DNA of 64,000 bases from Sabellastarte sp. h YS-2021 (Eukaryota; Annelida; Polychaeta; Sabellida; Sabellidae): assembly GCA_964017235.1 (NCBI GenBank), contig OZ024930.1, positions 151,280,221-151,344,220 on the forward strand. Direction: 5' to 3'. Of the stretch, positions 45,138 through 54,840 are shown piece by piece. How positions within the stretch are numbered: the first letter of the stretch is position 1; each line of letters begins with the position of its first letter. A program made the translations under genes and the position numbers. The notes beneath the pieces are model-generated. The model searched no databases. It was not told the DNA's origin and saw only the letters and a program-made list of their open reading frames with translations.

Positions 45138-45415
45138 CTTGTAGATATACTGTTAGGATATATTCTACGAATTATAGGTTCCAGCGAATTTCCAATATAA
45201 CTGTAACAACACAAATCACAAAAAACGTATAATATTTCGTTCACCTCTAGGTTATGATAAAAATCACATAACCCAATCTCTCAATCTCCATCCAAATTTA
45301 CTCTTTCAGGTAATTCTACAGTAAAATTATTTCCTTTATTATTTGAATGGAATGATAAAGAATCCTTTGAGGAAATAAACAGGTAAAAGTTATCATTAAT
45401 CATTGTCTTCATTTA
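45138..45415 (-). pseudogene. Polinton B penton-like protein, N-terminal half only
   Basis: The minus strand from about 45,400 reads LFISSKDSLSFHSNNKG, NFTVELPERVNLDG, a broken middle, then YSYIGNSLEPIIRRIYP, matching the first ~75 residues of the A copy. At about 45,140 it runs straight into the protease remnant. One stop lies in the middle (after LDGD). The rest of the gene, the basic ORF, the major capsid gene and the protease's first half, about 2.1 kb in A, are absent. Confidence 0.75.
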
Positions 45416-46582
45416 GCGTAAAATCCCTAACACTCTTCTCAAGAATCCAAGAATTAAATTTTTCTGGCCATCCTTTCCATTTAACTAATATCTTCTGTTG
45501 TTTGTTTCGCTTACGTCTTTTTATAATCTTCTCAATCTTATATTCTGTTTCTTCCCCTATATATGCCAACTGTAATTCGGGTTCATAAAAGTAAGATTTA
45601 ATTATATCATTATTATAATCTTTAATAGTATACATCGGAAAACCTTGATTCATTTTTCTATCAATAACAGTGAATACCTCCGTACTCCATTTTTGGAAGT
45701 ATTCTCTGTCAAACATTTCCTTTAAAAAGCTTATTTTAACTCTGTCACCTGTCTTATATTTGAAACTTTTAAATCTCTTTGTTTTTAGATTTTTTAAAGG
45801 AATTTTTTAAATCTTTTTTTGTGGTAGAAATCTCATGATATTGGTTTCGCCATAAAACATAATTGTTGGCATTTTTTGCCTCTGTAGGGGACATTTTAAT
45901 TGTTCTATGTTTGCTGCTATTGTATGCAATTGTTATATTTTCTAATTCATCAATCCACCTATAGGTTTCTTTAGCTGTAAAATATTTAAAAATCTTTAAT
46001 TTTATTGTTTTAATAACTCTCTCTGCATAGTTTGCTTTTGTTTCGTAATAAGTAAAGACATGTTTAATTTTTCCTGTGATAAATATCTCTCAACCTCTTT
46101 ATTTTTGTATTCACTTCCCTGGTCAGTTCTCAGTATTTTAGGTTTTGTTTCTTGTTTTCCTATTATTTCCTGCATTACCCCTACCATTTCTACACCAGTT
46201 AGAGTTTTTAAAGGATAGGTAAATAAATATCTTGTAAAAATATCAATGAACACGGTAAAATAACTGTAGTTATCATTTTGCTTTTGGTAAGATGACATAT
46301 TTGCAGTGTCACTGTCCCATTGATAATCTTTAAATACGTGTGGCCGCCTAAAAGTTCTTCTAACAGGTCTATGAGCTGTGTAAGAATCTTGTTTACTGAG
46401 CCATACTCTAATTTGATTTTTAGAAATTTTTTTTTACCCTGATCTTTCACATAATTATAAAGTTTTTCTATTCCACTGTATGATGCTGGATTTTTTGTGT
46501 CATAATAAATTTTTGTTAAATATCGTTCAACTTCATCTGACGTATTTCTTCCAGTTTGCGATCCAGCACTCTCTCTGTCCAT
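45396..46582 (-). pseudogene. Polinton B integrase with chromodomain
   Basis: The N-terminal segment starts MDRESAGSQTG at 46582 and has IYYDTKNPASYSGIEKLYNYV. The core has YFTVFIDIFTRYLFTYPL (first Asp) and RTDQGSEYKNKEVERYL (second Asp); the Glu region is in a shifted frame near 46,010-46,040. The C-terminal part (45716-45396) has the SH3-like KWSTEVFTVIDRKMNQGFP and a chromodomain (ILVKWKGWPEKFNSWILEKS). There are at least three frameshifts (about 46.40, 46.07 and 45.75 kb). It is the same architecture as copy A. Confidence 0.85.
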
Positions 46583-46921
46583 TTCCTGTCTGTTGTAATT
46601 TTTTGGAAAAGAAAACTGAAGGCTCTGCTTTCTGCATTGGAAAACCAGGAGGAGGCAACACATCGGCTGTTTCTTGTTCACTCAGTGAATTAGAATTAGG
46701 TTTTATATCTCGCAATGTATCCTTATCAATAGACTTATTTTCTTGATAACCTTGTGTCTTATCTTTCATTTCAGATAAAATATTATCGGATTTGACAGTA
46801 GTAGATTGATTCAGACTGTTATCCTTGATTGCCTCATTATTTTCAACTTTGTTTTGTTTTTTACCAAATAATCTTTAAACCGTATATATTCTTCGTGCGG
46901 AATTAATACAAATTTGTTCAT
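46533..46921 (-). pseudogene. Conserved PPPG-motif protein, Polinton B copy
   Basis: It starts at 46921 with MNKFVLIPHEEYIRFKDYL, then shifts frame within about ten codons. The acidic middle and the VLPPPGFPMQKAE patch are in the downstream frame, ending WIANWKKYVR. It overlaps the integrase start by 50 bp, identical to the overlap in copy A. Function unknown. Confidence 0.55.
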
Positions 46922-46959
46922 TTTAAAATGTGTAATATATACTTACGTAGTATATGTAA

Positions 46960-47225
46960 TAAGGTTGAAAATAGAGTGTAATGTCTAACTAAAATCTGTC
47001 TTCTTTTATCTCTGAGGCGAATAAATTTCTGCAATTGCTTATAATTATTCAGAAAAATCCTTTTCTTTTCTTTACTTAAAGGAAGATTCCAGACATTGTA
47101 AATGATCTCGACAATTGCTTTAGTCCTGAGTCTTCAATATGGCTAAAGATACATTTATTGAGTTTATGATTATTCTGTAATAATACTCTCAACAAAGATT
47201 CATTTCTTTTTAAGTTTTTAGACAT
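46960..47225 (-). pseudogene. Small basic conserved protein, Polinton B copy
   Basis: The start at 47225 gives MSKNLKRNESLLRVLLQNNH and IFSHIEDSGLK. After a one-base shift near 47,110 the rest reads as an amphipathic and then basic tail (LQKFIRLRDKRRQ). It sits between the ATPase and the PPPG gene as in copy A. Confidence 0.5.
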
Positions 47226-47283
47226 ATTCCACGAAATCTCATCAATCTCTTTCAATATATCTATGTTACTTATAGTTCAGCTG

Positions 47284-47931
47284 CTATTTATATATAACCG
47301 TATAATCTTCAGGAAAAATATATGTTCTGAGCATATAATTAGAATCAGATGAAGGTGACATATCTACTACTATATAACTAAACAGGTCTTTTGTAGCATC
47401 CTTATATGCATTTTCTAATTTATTTCTTATTCCTAATTGATTACCTAATATCTTAATTTGGATTGTATCTCTCATGTTTTTAAATAAAATAAAATAATGT
47501 GTATTTAAAGATGTATCACGACCGTATTTACCTTGGTGAAATAAATTTTGCAACAATAAAATAACACTAAGGTTTCTGTGATGAGATTCCCTACTGAATA
47601 AATTAGCGATATAAGGGTCATTCATAGCATTGATTTGCATATCATCTAATATAATAAGATTGTGTTTATCATTGCTTATACTTTGAATAATCTTTTCATC
47701 TGGTAAACCCTGTAAAAAGTGAATATCTTTCTTCGAAAATCTCTCAAATAAAGGTTGCCAGACAGTGTAAAAGTAATAAATATTCTGAGGCTCTATGGTA
47801 AATATTTCTGCTTTGTTATCTATTAATCTAAAAACAAAAGATGTTTTTCCAGATCCTGTGGGACCTGATATTATGATGGTAGTAGGAGAAAGAAAGGGTA
47901 ATACAGTCATTGTAGGTGTGTTCCTTGGCAA
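47284..47931 (-). CDS. Polinton B genome-packaging ATPase (A32/FtsK-HerA type)
   Basis: 215 residues, uninterrupted. Walker A is GPTGSGKTS at residues 23-31, Walker B is NLIILDDMQ at about 90-98, then RNLSVILLLQNLFHQGKYGRD and YFILFKNMRDTIQIKILGNQLG. It is about 60 percent alike to copy A by eye over the full length. It is intact although element B has no capsid gene, so either selection lasted until late or it could act with another element's capsid. It is divergent from the membrane-protein gene at 48131. Confidence 0.9.
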   Translation of the reverse strand: MPRNTPTMTVLPFLSPTTIIISGPTGSGKTSFVFRLIDNKAEIFTIEPQNIYYFYTVWQPLFERFSKKDIHFLQGLPDEKIIQSISNDKHNLIILDDMQINAMNDPYIANLFSRESHHRNLSVILLLQNLFHQGKYGRDTSLNTHYFILFKNMRDTIQIKILGNQLGIRNKLENAYKDATKDLFSYIVVDMSPSSDSNYMLRTYIFPEDYTVIYK

Positions 47932-48130
47932 TCCACTCTTCTGTTATCTATTTACAACACGTTAATGTTTTGTAAGGTCCCTCCCAATATAAACACATAA
48001 ATGTCATCATATATCAGAGTAAAATGGCAATCAAAAAAAAGCTTGGGTATTTATATAGTTAGGTTGCTGGAGAATAGACGAATCAGTTTTCTTTGTGTTA
48101 AACACAAGAAAGCAGAAAAATAAGAGAAAA

Positions 48131-49230
48131 ATGTTTAAAATGAATATAATAATTGTATTTTTATTGCTAATCAGTAGTAAAAGTTCATCTTTTAGTTTTG
48201 ATAAAGAAGAATGTTCGTGTGTAGACTACATTGTGACTTGTATCAATGTATTTTATCCATCTTTTTTTATAGACCAACTATAACAGTGTTGTATATGAGA
48301 GGAGTTCAATTAAATGGAATATCACATCTGATCAGATCCTTTCCTAATCTCGGATATATCACTCTACTAGATATGGTCTATTTTGACTGTAAATGGATTG
48401 ATGAAATTCCTTCCATGATAACAGTTTTCACCAACAACTGTATAATCACTCAAACAAGTAAGTAATTTAGGAAATTTAATTTTGTCAGAATGTATGCATA
48501 TAGGTCATTTAGCGGTAAAACTTTGTTTTGCTGTTACCTTTTCTTTGTACACCAGTACATATTTTTATACTTAGAGTCATAAGTTTCATCCTCAGTCTTT
48601 GATAAATATTTTTTTCTCAAAAATAGGTAGCATGTGGACAAATGTGGAGTCAACTAAAAAGAAAGGGGTCACAACCTTGGGAACAATTTCGTCAGAAAAA
48701 AGTATCATGATGAGTGAATCACTGAAGACTACTGTTCAAGGGAAAGTATTTTCTACAGAAAATACTCAAGAAATAAAAACAACAATACAGCCACAAAATG
48801 AGGTTACAATACAAAGTCATATTAGTACAACATCCAAAGAAAACGAAGAGTCAACAATGTCCTCAATCAGTACCTCAAAACAGTATATCTCAGAAACATT
48901 ATCAATAGAAAATTTAGGCAATACTGTTAGTCAGATAATTTTTGAAAATATTACCGTAACTGGTGATCAATCTGAGTCAATAAACCAAAAGAGGATGTAT
49001 CAACCCTCCCGCCTATTAATTATTAATTATCACCTTTTTTTCTTTTCTTTAAAAAATCAAATCATTAATTTTGGGGGGGTTGTATATGTTAAGTTGGCCA
49101 ATATACCTTTTTAATTTTTAGCAATTACCTGTCACCTAGATGTTGCCCTCATCAGGTGGATATTACAGGTGCTGCATCTTTGTTAGGTATATGTTCTCTT
49201 ATTTGTTTTTTCTAATAATCTGTATCAATT
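48131..49230 (+). pseudogene. Predicted type I membrane protein 1 of Polinton B (spliced)
   Basis: Homologue of 34022-35153. Signal peptide MNIIIVFLLLISSKSSS, a Cys pair (ECSCVDYIVTC), then after a frameshift near 48,270 the LRR-like ITVLYMRGVQLNGISHLIRS and FPNLGYITLLDMVYFDCKW. Exon 1 ends at 48457; the intron is 48458-48626 (GTAAGT..ATAG). Exon 2 is a long Ser/Thr-rich mucin-like stalk (about 48,627-48,990). A stop-rich segment follows, and a hydrophobic stretch (GAASLLGICSLICFF, about 49,170-49,215) may be what is left of the membrane helix. Only one stalk exon is evident, against two in A. A TATA-like box lies at 48049-48058. Confidence 0.6.
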
Positions 49231-49526
49231 GAGAAGTATACTGATGAAATCAATATCAGCTGATAAGATTCATTACGATTGCACGAATTAATTGCTACAA
49301 CTTTGTTTCCTAGTGTATGTTTAAGTATACCCAGGGACAAAATTAAATGACCAGCAACAGAGAATTTTCAAGTATTTCATATGCCATCATCAGCAGTATT
49401 GATTCATAACCAGAATAATGACGTCATCACACTAAACACTGAATGAACAGACGCTTAATATTATATCTGTATAAAGCTCTTGATTTTAGCTGAAGCGATT
49501 TATAGTGTTGTCATATTTTTTCAAAT

Positions 49527-50763
49527 ATGGGGTCATTACTCTGCTGTGTCATTGTTTTAATTATGTTAAACCTATTAATTGACAATGTATGTGGAGATCT
49601 TACATGTGAAAGTGTAGGAGATGAAGAATGGATCTCAGGAATGAGAGGACATAAACAATATGAGAAATACAATGGAAATTGTATCACAAGCGAGGATATT
49701 ATTCTGAGGTACATTAGATGTTTTATAGATGGAATAATATTAAATGTGACAAGATTCAATCAAATGTACCCCAAAGTAAAAGCATTGTACTGGCAGTGCA
49801 AAGGTTATTGTAGCATTTCTAATCCAATTGTCACTGTTCATGTCTACGGCTGTGGGAAAAGTAAGTATTTCAGTTTTTTAACGTATGATATATTTTTACA
49901 ATATGCAGACAGTAACAGGAGTGCAGAACATGTGTACGAAGATTTTGAACCAGCTAATATATTTACACCCGCAGACATCTCAAAAGTGCGTATTTATCTT
50001 AAGTAACATTTTATCAATGAAATAAGACATGTACTCTTTAATAATGCATAAATTTATTTTTCAGATTTTTAAGGAAACTTTTTTTTTGTTTATACAGATC
50101 AGAAGATGGACACTTTGAGTCCTCACACTGAGAATCTCCATCCCAGTTATGATGATGAGGAGAATATCAAGGATTATCAAAAAAAAACAATTAATAGATG
50201 ATGACAGGGCAACAGCTAACCCCGATTTCAATGAAAACGGATTATACGGACTGGTAATTTTACCAATTATTGGAATTGCTGTCAGCACATTAATTCTTAT
50301 TGCCAGAAAATATCAAGTTCGCTGGGTTTTAAGGTGCATTGACTGTTTTCAAAGAGGTTGCAGGCAAGTGCAGTTGAATCTGGAAGAAACTGAAACAGAA
50401 TCAAGTACTCCACCCAGAACTAATGGAAGTTCAATTTCAACAATAACAAATGTATCACCTAATCATGTTTATTTTTGGAATGATATGTTCGAGTATGACC
50501 CTTCCATCGAAAGTAGTTCAAATGATGTTTTATTTGTGGAATCAGCAGTTCAAATGTCTCCCCTTGAGATTAGTTTTGCAGAACAAGAACATTTTGGTTT
50601 TGAATCTGATGAGCATAATGTATCCTCATTAGATGAGGACGAAATTATTTATTTAAATATTAAAGAACCAAAATTGAACGAGGACATTATGAATTCCAGT
50701 GACATAATGCACTCAGACCAAGATATGAAGTCGTCTACAAGGTCAGGCAAAGTGTATAAGTGA
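49527..50763 (+). pseudogene. Predicted type I membrane protein 2 of Polinton B (spliced)
   Basis: Homologue of 35737-37199. Signal peptide MGSLLCCVIVLIMLNLLIDN, Cys-containing ectodomain (FNQMYPKVKALYWQCKGYC) and exon end at 49860. Intron 1 is 48 bp (49861-49908, GTAAGT..GCAG). Exon 2 is 49909-49985 with HVYEDFEPAN, equivalent to HIYEDFEENAN in A. Intron 2 is 49986-50097. Exon 3 has a transmembrane helix (GLVILPIIGIAVSTLILIA), a Cys-rich juxtamembrane stretch and an acidic tail ending TRSGKVYK. Exon 2 is one base short of the A phase and an A-run near 50,180 shifts frame, so it is probably broken. A TATAAAG box is at 49470. Confidence 0.65.
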
Positions 50764-51692
50764 GGATATAAAAAACAGTAATCTAAGAACAATATAAGTG
50801 GTTTTATTTCTATGTAATTTATATAAGAATACATATACAATAGTGACATTGATATAGAGAACATTCATTACAATTCTGTAAATATGATAAGAATAGCTTT
50901 CATTAAAAGAAATTTTTTATGTATATACATATTTAAGCTGTTTTTTGGGAATCCTGAATAATAGTACGTAATTCGCACACACCTATGGTCAAAGGTTTAT
51001 AAACGGCTATTGTATATTTCACATTTGTTGATCATAAGAAGTTCAATTAAGACTCTATATTAGTACAAGATACAAAATAGTTTTAATAACATTGTGAACT
51101 ATATGTACATGTATTATCAAAAAGTATTAACCGCTACCATGTAAAATTAAGTGTACTCTATATGTATTCTTCCACATGTCATCCTCTAATTACATGGTTC
51201 AACACCTTTGAACATCAGTATATATCGTAAGTATTCTCATGGTCATAAGTATAGACCAATGTCAATGGAAGTTATCAGTTGTTTATTTATGTAGCATGTG
51301 AGGACAAGTGTACTCTATATACATACACATATATCATCCCATATTATATGATTCAATACTTTTGAACATTAGTATATATCGTAAGTATTCTCATGGTCAT
51401 AAGTATAAACCAGCTGTTTATTTGTACTCTATATACATACACATATATCATTCCTTATTATATGAATCAATACCTTTGAAGTTTGTTATAAGTGTTCTCG
51501 CACCAGAAATGTAGACCAATGTCATTTAGAAATAAATATACCTGAGTTCTTCCTAATTGAAGTTTCAGTGAAATTTTCAACTTTCTCAAACACCATACAT
51601 TAATGTTTTTTTAAAAAATAAAGTATATGTTTAACCAATCTCCCAAGAAATCTTAATAAAGAAAGAAGTTACCAGTTTTAATTGAGTTCATT
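50764..51692. repeat. Right-side spacer of Polinton B with ~150-bp repeats
   Basis: No gene is visible. A unit with GTGTACTCTATAT, ATACACATATATCATCC and AGTATATATCGTAAGTATTC followed by CTCATGGTCATAAGTATA is present at about 51150-51270, 51308-51420 and, shortened, 51425-51530. It lies between membrane gene 2 and the PC4-like gene. Confidence 0.6.
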
Positions 51693-52487
51693 TTATAGAG
51701 GTATATCCACAAAGACCTCGCCCTTGGCACTGTTATCCAGGTGGGAACATTCTGTACAATTTTTCTTATCATGATCAGGTTTATTTGGATCCAAAATGCA
51801 CGACACACATTGGTACAATTCCAATCTTTCAGTGTAAAGTTTATTAATTACATGCAATGCCTCCCTCCACTCACTAGCTTTGAGACTGACACCCTCGCTT
51901 GTGGGGTACAGGCTACCTCTCGAATTCGTATTCCATTTGCGAATCCCCACATACTTATATGGAGAGTTTACACTGAGGTAGAAGCCTCCACCAATGTGCT
52001 TCTTAAGATCTATGTCTTTAGCTCCAGAGGTGATCCTGTCCAATTCATTGCTGATCTGCTGGCCTAGATGCATGATCATCATGATTTTAGGAATGTTCAG
52101 AGTTATTCCTTCATTTAAAACCTTCTGTCCATCCCATTCTTTAAAGTATATATTCTGAATCAGACCATTGGGACCTGCAAAGATGATGTAACGCTTGCCT
52201 CCAATGTAGAAGGATCTCTTATAACCCATGTTTGTTTGAATCGGTTGTACATACGATATATCTGATTCTATCCCAACGGCAGCTGCTGCAGCTGCAACAG
52301 AATCAGCAGCTGGAATTTGGTCAGTAATTTTCCTTTGAGGTCTGGGATCCAGCAAAATGATCTCATCTGACACTTGACTCACTGCATGAGACCTCTTCTT
52401 CCCTACCGTATGATGGTTACCTCCATTTTTTCTCTTTTTGGTTATAGTAGTTGTGTTAAAATTTTTATTTAAAAAAGCTTCAGCCAT
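51693..52487 (-). CDS. Protein with two PC4-like ssDNA-binding domains (B)
   Basis: 264 residues, intact, beginning MAEAFLN. A basic nuclear-localisation-like stretch comes first (TITKKRKNGG, VGKKRSH). The first PC4-like unit is about residues 96-150 (YIGGKRYIIFAGPNGLIQNIYFKEWDG, then a helix). The second is about 165-215 (HIGGGFYLSVNSPYKYVGIRKWN..LKASEWREAL). A Cys-rich C-terminus follows (CVSCILDP..CTECSHLD). The 'GG.FYL....Y..VGIR.W......PT..G..L...EW' pattern is that of the transcription cofactor PC4/Sub1. It is expected to bind DNA and modulate transcription or replication. TATA-like box at 52565-52572. The family call is by eye. Confidence 0.6.
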   Translation of the reverse strand: MAEAFLNKNFNTTTITKKRKNGGNHHTVGKKRSHAVSQVSDEIILLDPRPQRKITDQIPAADSVAAAAAAVGIESDISYVQPIQTNMGYKRSFYIGGKRYIIFAGPNGLIQNIYFKEWDGQKVLNEGITLNIPKIMMIMHLGQQISNELDRITSGAKDIDLKKHIGGGFYLSVNSPYKYVGIRKWNTNSRGSLYPTSEGVSLKASEWREALHVINKLYTERLELYQCVSCILDPNKPDHDKKNCTECSHLDNSAKGEVFVDIPL

Positions 52488-52769
52488 GGTTTAAATGAAG
52501 AACAAACAAGTATCATAAAGGCAGAAATAAATTTTTTTGAGTTTTCAGTAAGTGGGAAGCAGGGCTTATATAGTTGAGTCCCACGTCAGAGGAATGATTC
52601 AGCATTTTAAAAATAAACAAATAATGATTTAATTAGGATGGGTGGATGTGGTGTTATTTGGTTTGTGGGATGTGGTGGTACCACTTGACACAATTAGGAC
52701 GTCCTTTATTTTCCTCAGTCAGCTGGATCTATACTCATTACCAAAGGTTTAAAACCAACAATTATACTC

Positions 52770-53155
52770 TTAAATCTTAGGAAAAAGCATGAGCATAAAT
52801 TGGCAATTGGGAGAGTGTTTTCGATGTTCATCCATTGGGATATCAAAGCATTCCCAGTCTATTAGTTTTATATTACACCAGGGGCACATAACTTTATCTC
52901 CATGACCTGTATATATGAAACCTGCTCTAGCAATTGCCTCTGGACGTATGGGATGAGATTTGGGCCAGGAGTAGATGAGGTAGGAGTGAAGCGTAGACCA
53001 GTAGACTTCTGTGTAGTTCTGCTTTGCAAAGAGAATCCACCGACCATAGCTGAGTTAGAGTCTGGCTTGTCTGTAGAGGAAGAGTTTTCATTACATGAGG
53101 CAGGTAGACAAATTTCCTCTCCCTCAGGTGTATGCCTCTTCTGATTACTAAACAT
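52770..53155 (-). pseudogene. BIR-domain (IAP-like) protein, Polinton B copy
   Basis: The start is at 53155 (MFSNQKRHTPEGEE). The N-terminal ~50 residues are low-complexity. After a one-base shift near 53,010 the other frame encodes a BIR domain: SWPKSHPIRPEAIARAGF, GHGDKVMCPWCNIKL and DEHRKHSPNC, with all zinc ligands present (CPWC, His, Cys). Baculovirus IAP repeats bind and block pro-death proteins; in a mobile element they may protect the host cell. It is frame-broken, so this copy is probably dead. A TATA-like box lies at 53221-53228 (minus strand). Orientation is opposite to copy A. Confidence 0.7.
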
Positions 53156-53590
53156 TTTCAAGCTGATGTGTTTAGAGTGAATTTTTTAAAAATAATAACC
53201 TAAGAATAAAAAAAGTGTAGTATTTATAGGTTTAATTATACTTAGGTAGACATTTTTTCTTAATAACAACAGTGGGGGATCAAATTTTGATTATTTATAC
53301 ATTTTTCCGTTGATGATTCATAAACTTTTGTCCCTCGGTATACTTTTTTCTACGCTATAACAGAAAAGAATGGGACAGTTAAATTGATTTATTTACGGTA
53401 ATAATTTTCTGCAAAATGAATTGTGGGAATATATTATGATTTCTCGCATTACTAATTGTAGGGAGTTAAAATTAGGACAGATTCTGTAACAACACCCATA
53501 TATCATTTAAATTTAGTTACAATGATTTCCAAGCACTTCTGGGAACAGAAGAATGATCATTGTTACAATCAATTTCAATCACTTCCACGT

Positions 53591-53676
53591 ATTGTTATAT
53601 TCAATTACCATTGTTATAATCAATTTCCAATCACTTCCGGGTATTGGGACCACAAGGCACCCTCCCCTTCACTACT
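53591..53676 (-). repeat. Polinton B right terminal inverted repeat (86 bp)
   Basis: Exact inverse of 37441-37526. It is followed by the target duplication TACTGT at 53677-53682, after which Polinton A sequence resumes. Just inside it another copy of the AAGTGATTG.AA and GTAACAATG words occurs (about 53520-53590), so the inner edge lies in degenerate repeats. Confidence 0.95.
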
Positions 53677-53989
53677 TACTGTCATTAGAGTAATTATAGC
53701 GTTAGAAGTGTAATTTACAGTATAAATTTTATACAACAGTTTCTACAGAATAGGTACTGTATGTATACTTTCATATATTATATGCCATTATTCAGAGGTT
53801 ATGTTGTATTACTGTAGTATTCACATATATCAATTGTTCTATTAAAATGTAGCTTACTTTGGTTATATGTAGTCAATCATTTCATTTCTTTGACCAAACT
53901 TCTAAAAGGTTATATATCCCCAATAAATTTTTCATTGAATCAAAAAAAAATACACAGGTAAAACAAATCGAGGGATTACCTCATATGAA

Positions 53990-54667
53990 TTATATTGGTC
54001 TCATGAAAATCAGTTCTGTTTGCTCATTTTCTATGGTTTCCTGGCATTCTGAACATTTGAGAGGACCTTCTCGCGACCTCATTGGTAAAAATGCTCCACA
54101 AAGTGTACAAACGAAATGCCCGCATATGGCCACAAAGGCTTTCTCCAAAGGTAGACGCAATTTGCACTGGGAACATTTCAAATTTTCGACTCTGTCCTTG
54201 TAATAATCCTCCCACTGAGGTGCTAACATGTTATGAATGGCTTCTGGTCTAATTCCTGTTAAAAATGCTGATCTAAATGCTGTATGGAGATCTTTTTTGG
54301 TCAAAGCACTGATGAAGGTTTGGTTATGATTTTCGTGGATGTAGATTGATGAGGGTATCCACAGATAAAGTGAGGACTCGTGTAGCTTGGTGGCGCTGTA
54401 GGATATGGGTTTAGCCATAAGATGGTCCAGAAGAATACTGCGACACATGGGACATTTCCTTCTTTCTCGTCCTTCATCCTTCCAATTACTGACTTGCTTG
54501 CAGGCGCACCCCACACAAAGGAAATGTCCACATGGATTAGTAATAACGAGATTACTTTTTCCAGGAGCTTCTTTACATATCACGCATGTCGCATTGAATA
54601 TTTCGTCACAGTAGAATTCAACGAATTCTCGGTACTTCTGTCTGAAAAATATAGAACCAAAAAACAA
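53990..54667 (-). CDS. Two-RING-finger protein of Polinton A
   Basis: 225 residues, intact. RING 1 is about residues 28-75: CVIC, CGHFLCVGC and KCPMC, a C3HC4 layout. RING 2 is near the C-terminus (about 165-215): CSQC, CGHFVCTLC and CSEC. The middle is a helical region without cysteines (SALTKKDLHTAFRSAFLTGIRPEAIHNML). Such proteins are usually E3 ubiquitin ligases that recruit an E2; here the target could be host defence or regulatory proteins, but that is inference. Element B has no counterpart. The upstream ~130 bp is shared with the penton-like gene of A. Two separated RING domains without an obvious in-between-RING domain distinguish it from RBR ligases. Confidence 0.7.
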   Translation of the reverse strand: MFFGSIFFRQKYREFVEFYCDEIFNATCVICKEAPGKSNLVITNPCGHFLCVGCACKQVSNWKDEGRERRKCPMCRSILLDHLMAKPISYSATKLHESSLYLWIPSSIYIHENHNQTFISALTKKDLHTAFRSAFLTGIRPEAIHNMLAPQWEDYYKDRVENLKCSQCKLRLPLEKAFVAICGHFVCTLCGAFLPMRSREGPLKCSECQETIENEQTELIFMRPI

Positions 54668-54699
54668 TTTTGAGAAGTTGTCGTACTGAAACTAAAAAA

Positions 54700-54840
54700 A
54701 GGTTTCTAATATTTTGGATGCTACAGTTTCAGAGTTTATTGAGCAGATCTGGAGATGTTGAGAGTAATTGGGGCGTGGATTTGATTGACAGGTAATCTGA
54801 GGCAAAACACTGCGATCCAAAAATTATAGAACAACATTAG
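54700..54840 (-). promoter_or_regulatory. Upstream repeat of RING gene, copy of 31125-31256
   Basis: TAATATTTTGGATGCTACAG at 54708-54727 and CACTGCGATCCAAAAATTAT at about 54810-54829 match the penton-like upstream element in order and spacing, including the inverted TTTTTGGAT/ATCCAAAAA pair and a GATTGACA word. It is located just 5' of the RING start codon. Confidence 0.4.

Larger units (their letters stand above)
37441..53676. mobile_element. Maverick/Polinton element B, nested in A
   Basis: It is 16,236 bp. The 86-bp terminal inverted repeats are perfect (37441-37526 against 53591-53676) and begin AGTAGTGAAGGGGAGG. A perfect 6-bp duplication TACTGT lies on both sides. Gene order copies A for polymerase, protease, penton, integrase, small proteins, ATPase and both membrane proteins, but the major capsid gene is deleted. 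It carries its own PC4-like and BIR genes near the right end and two small unknown ORFs near the left. Identical terminal repeats, in contrast to A's diverged ones, show B to be younger, consistent with the nesting. Confidence 0.92.

Noticed and set aside
54405-54673. Plus-strand open frames opposite the RING gene
   Set aside because: They are antisense to a well-supported gene with two RING fingers and show no motif.
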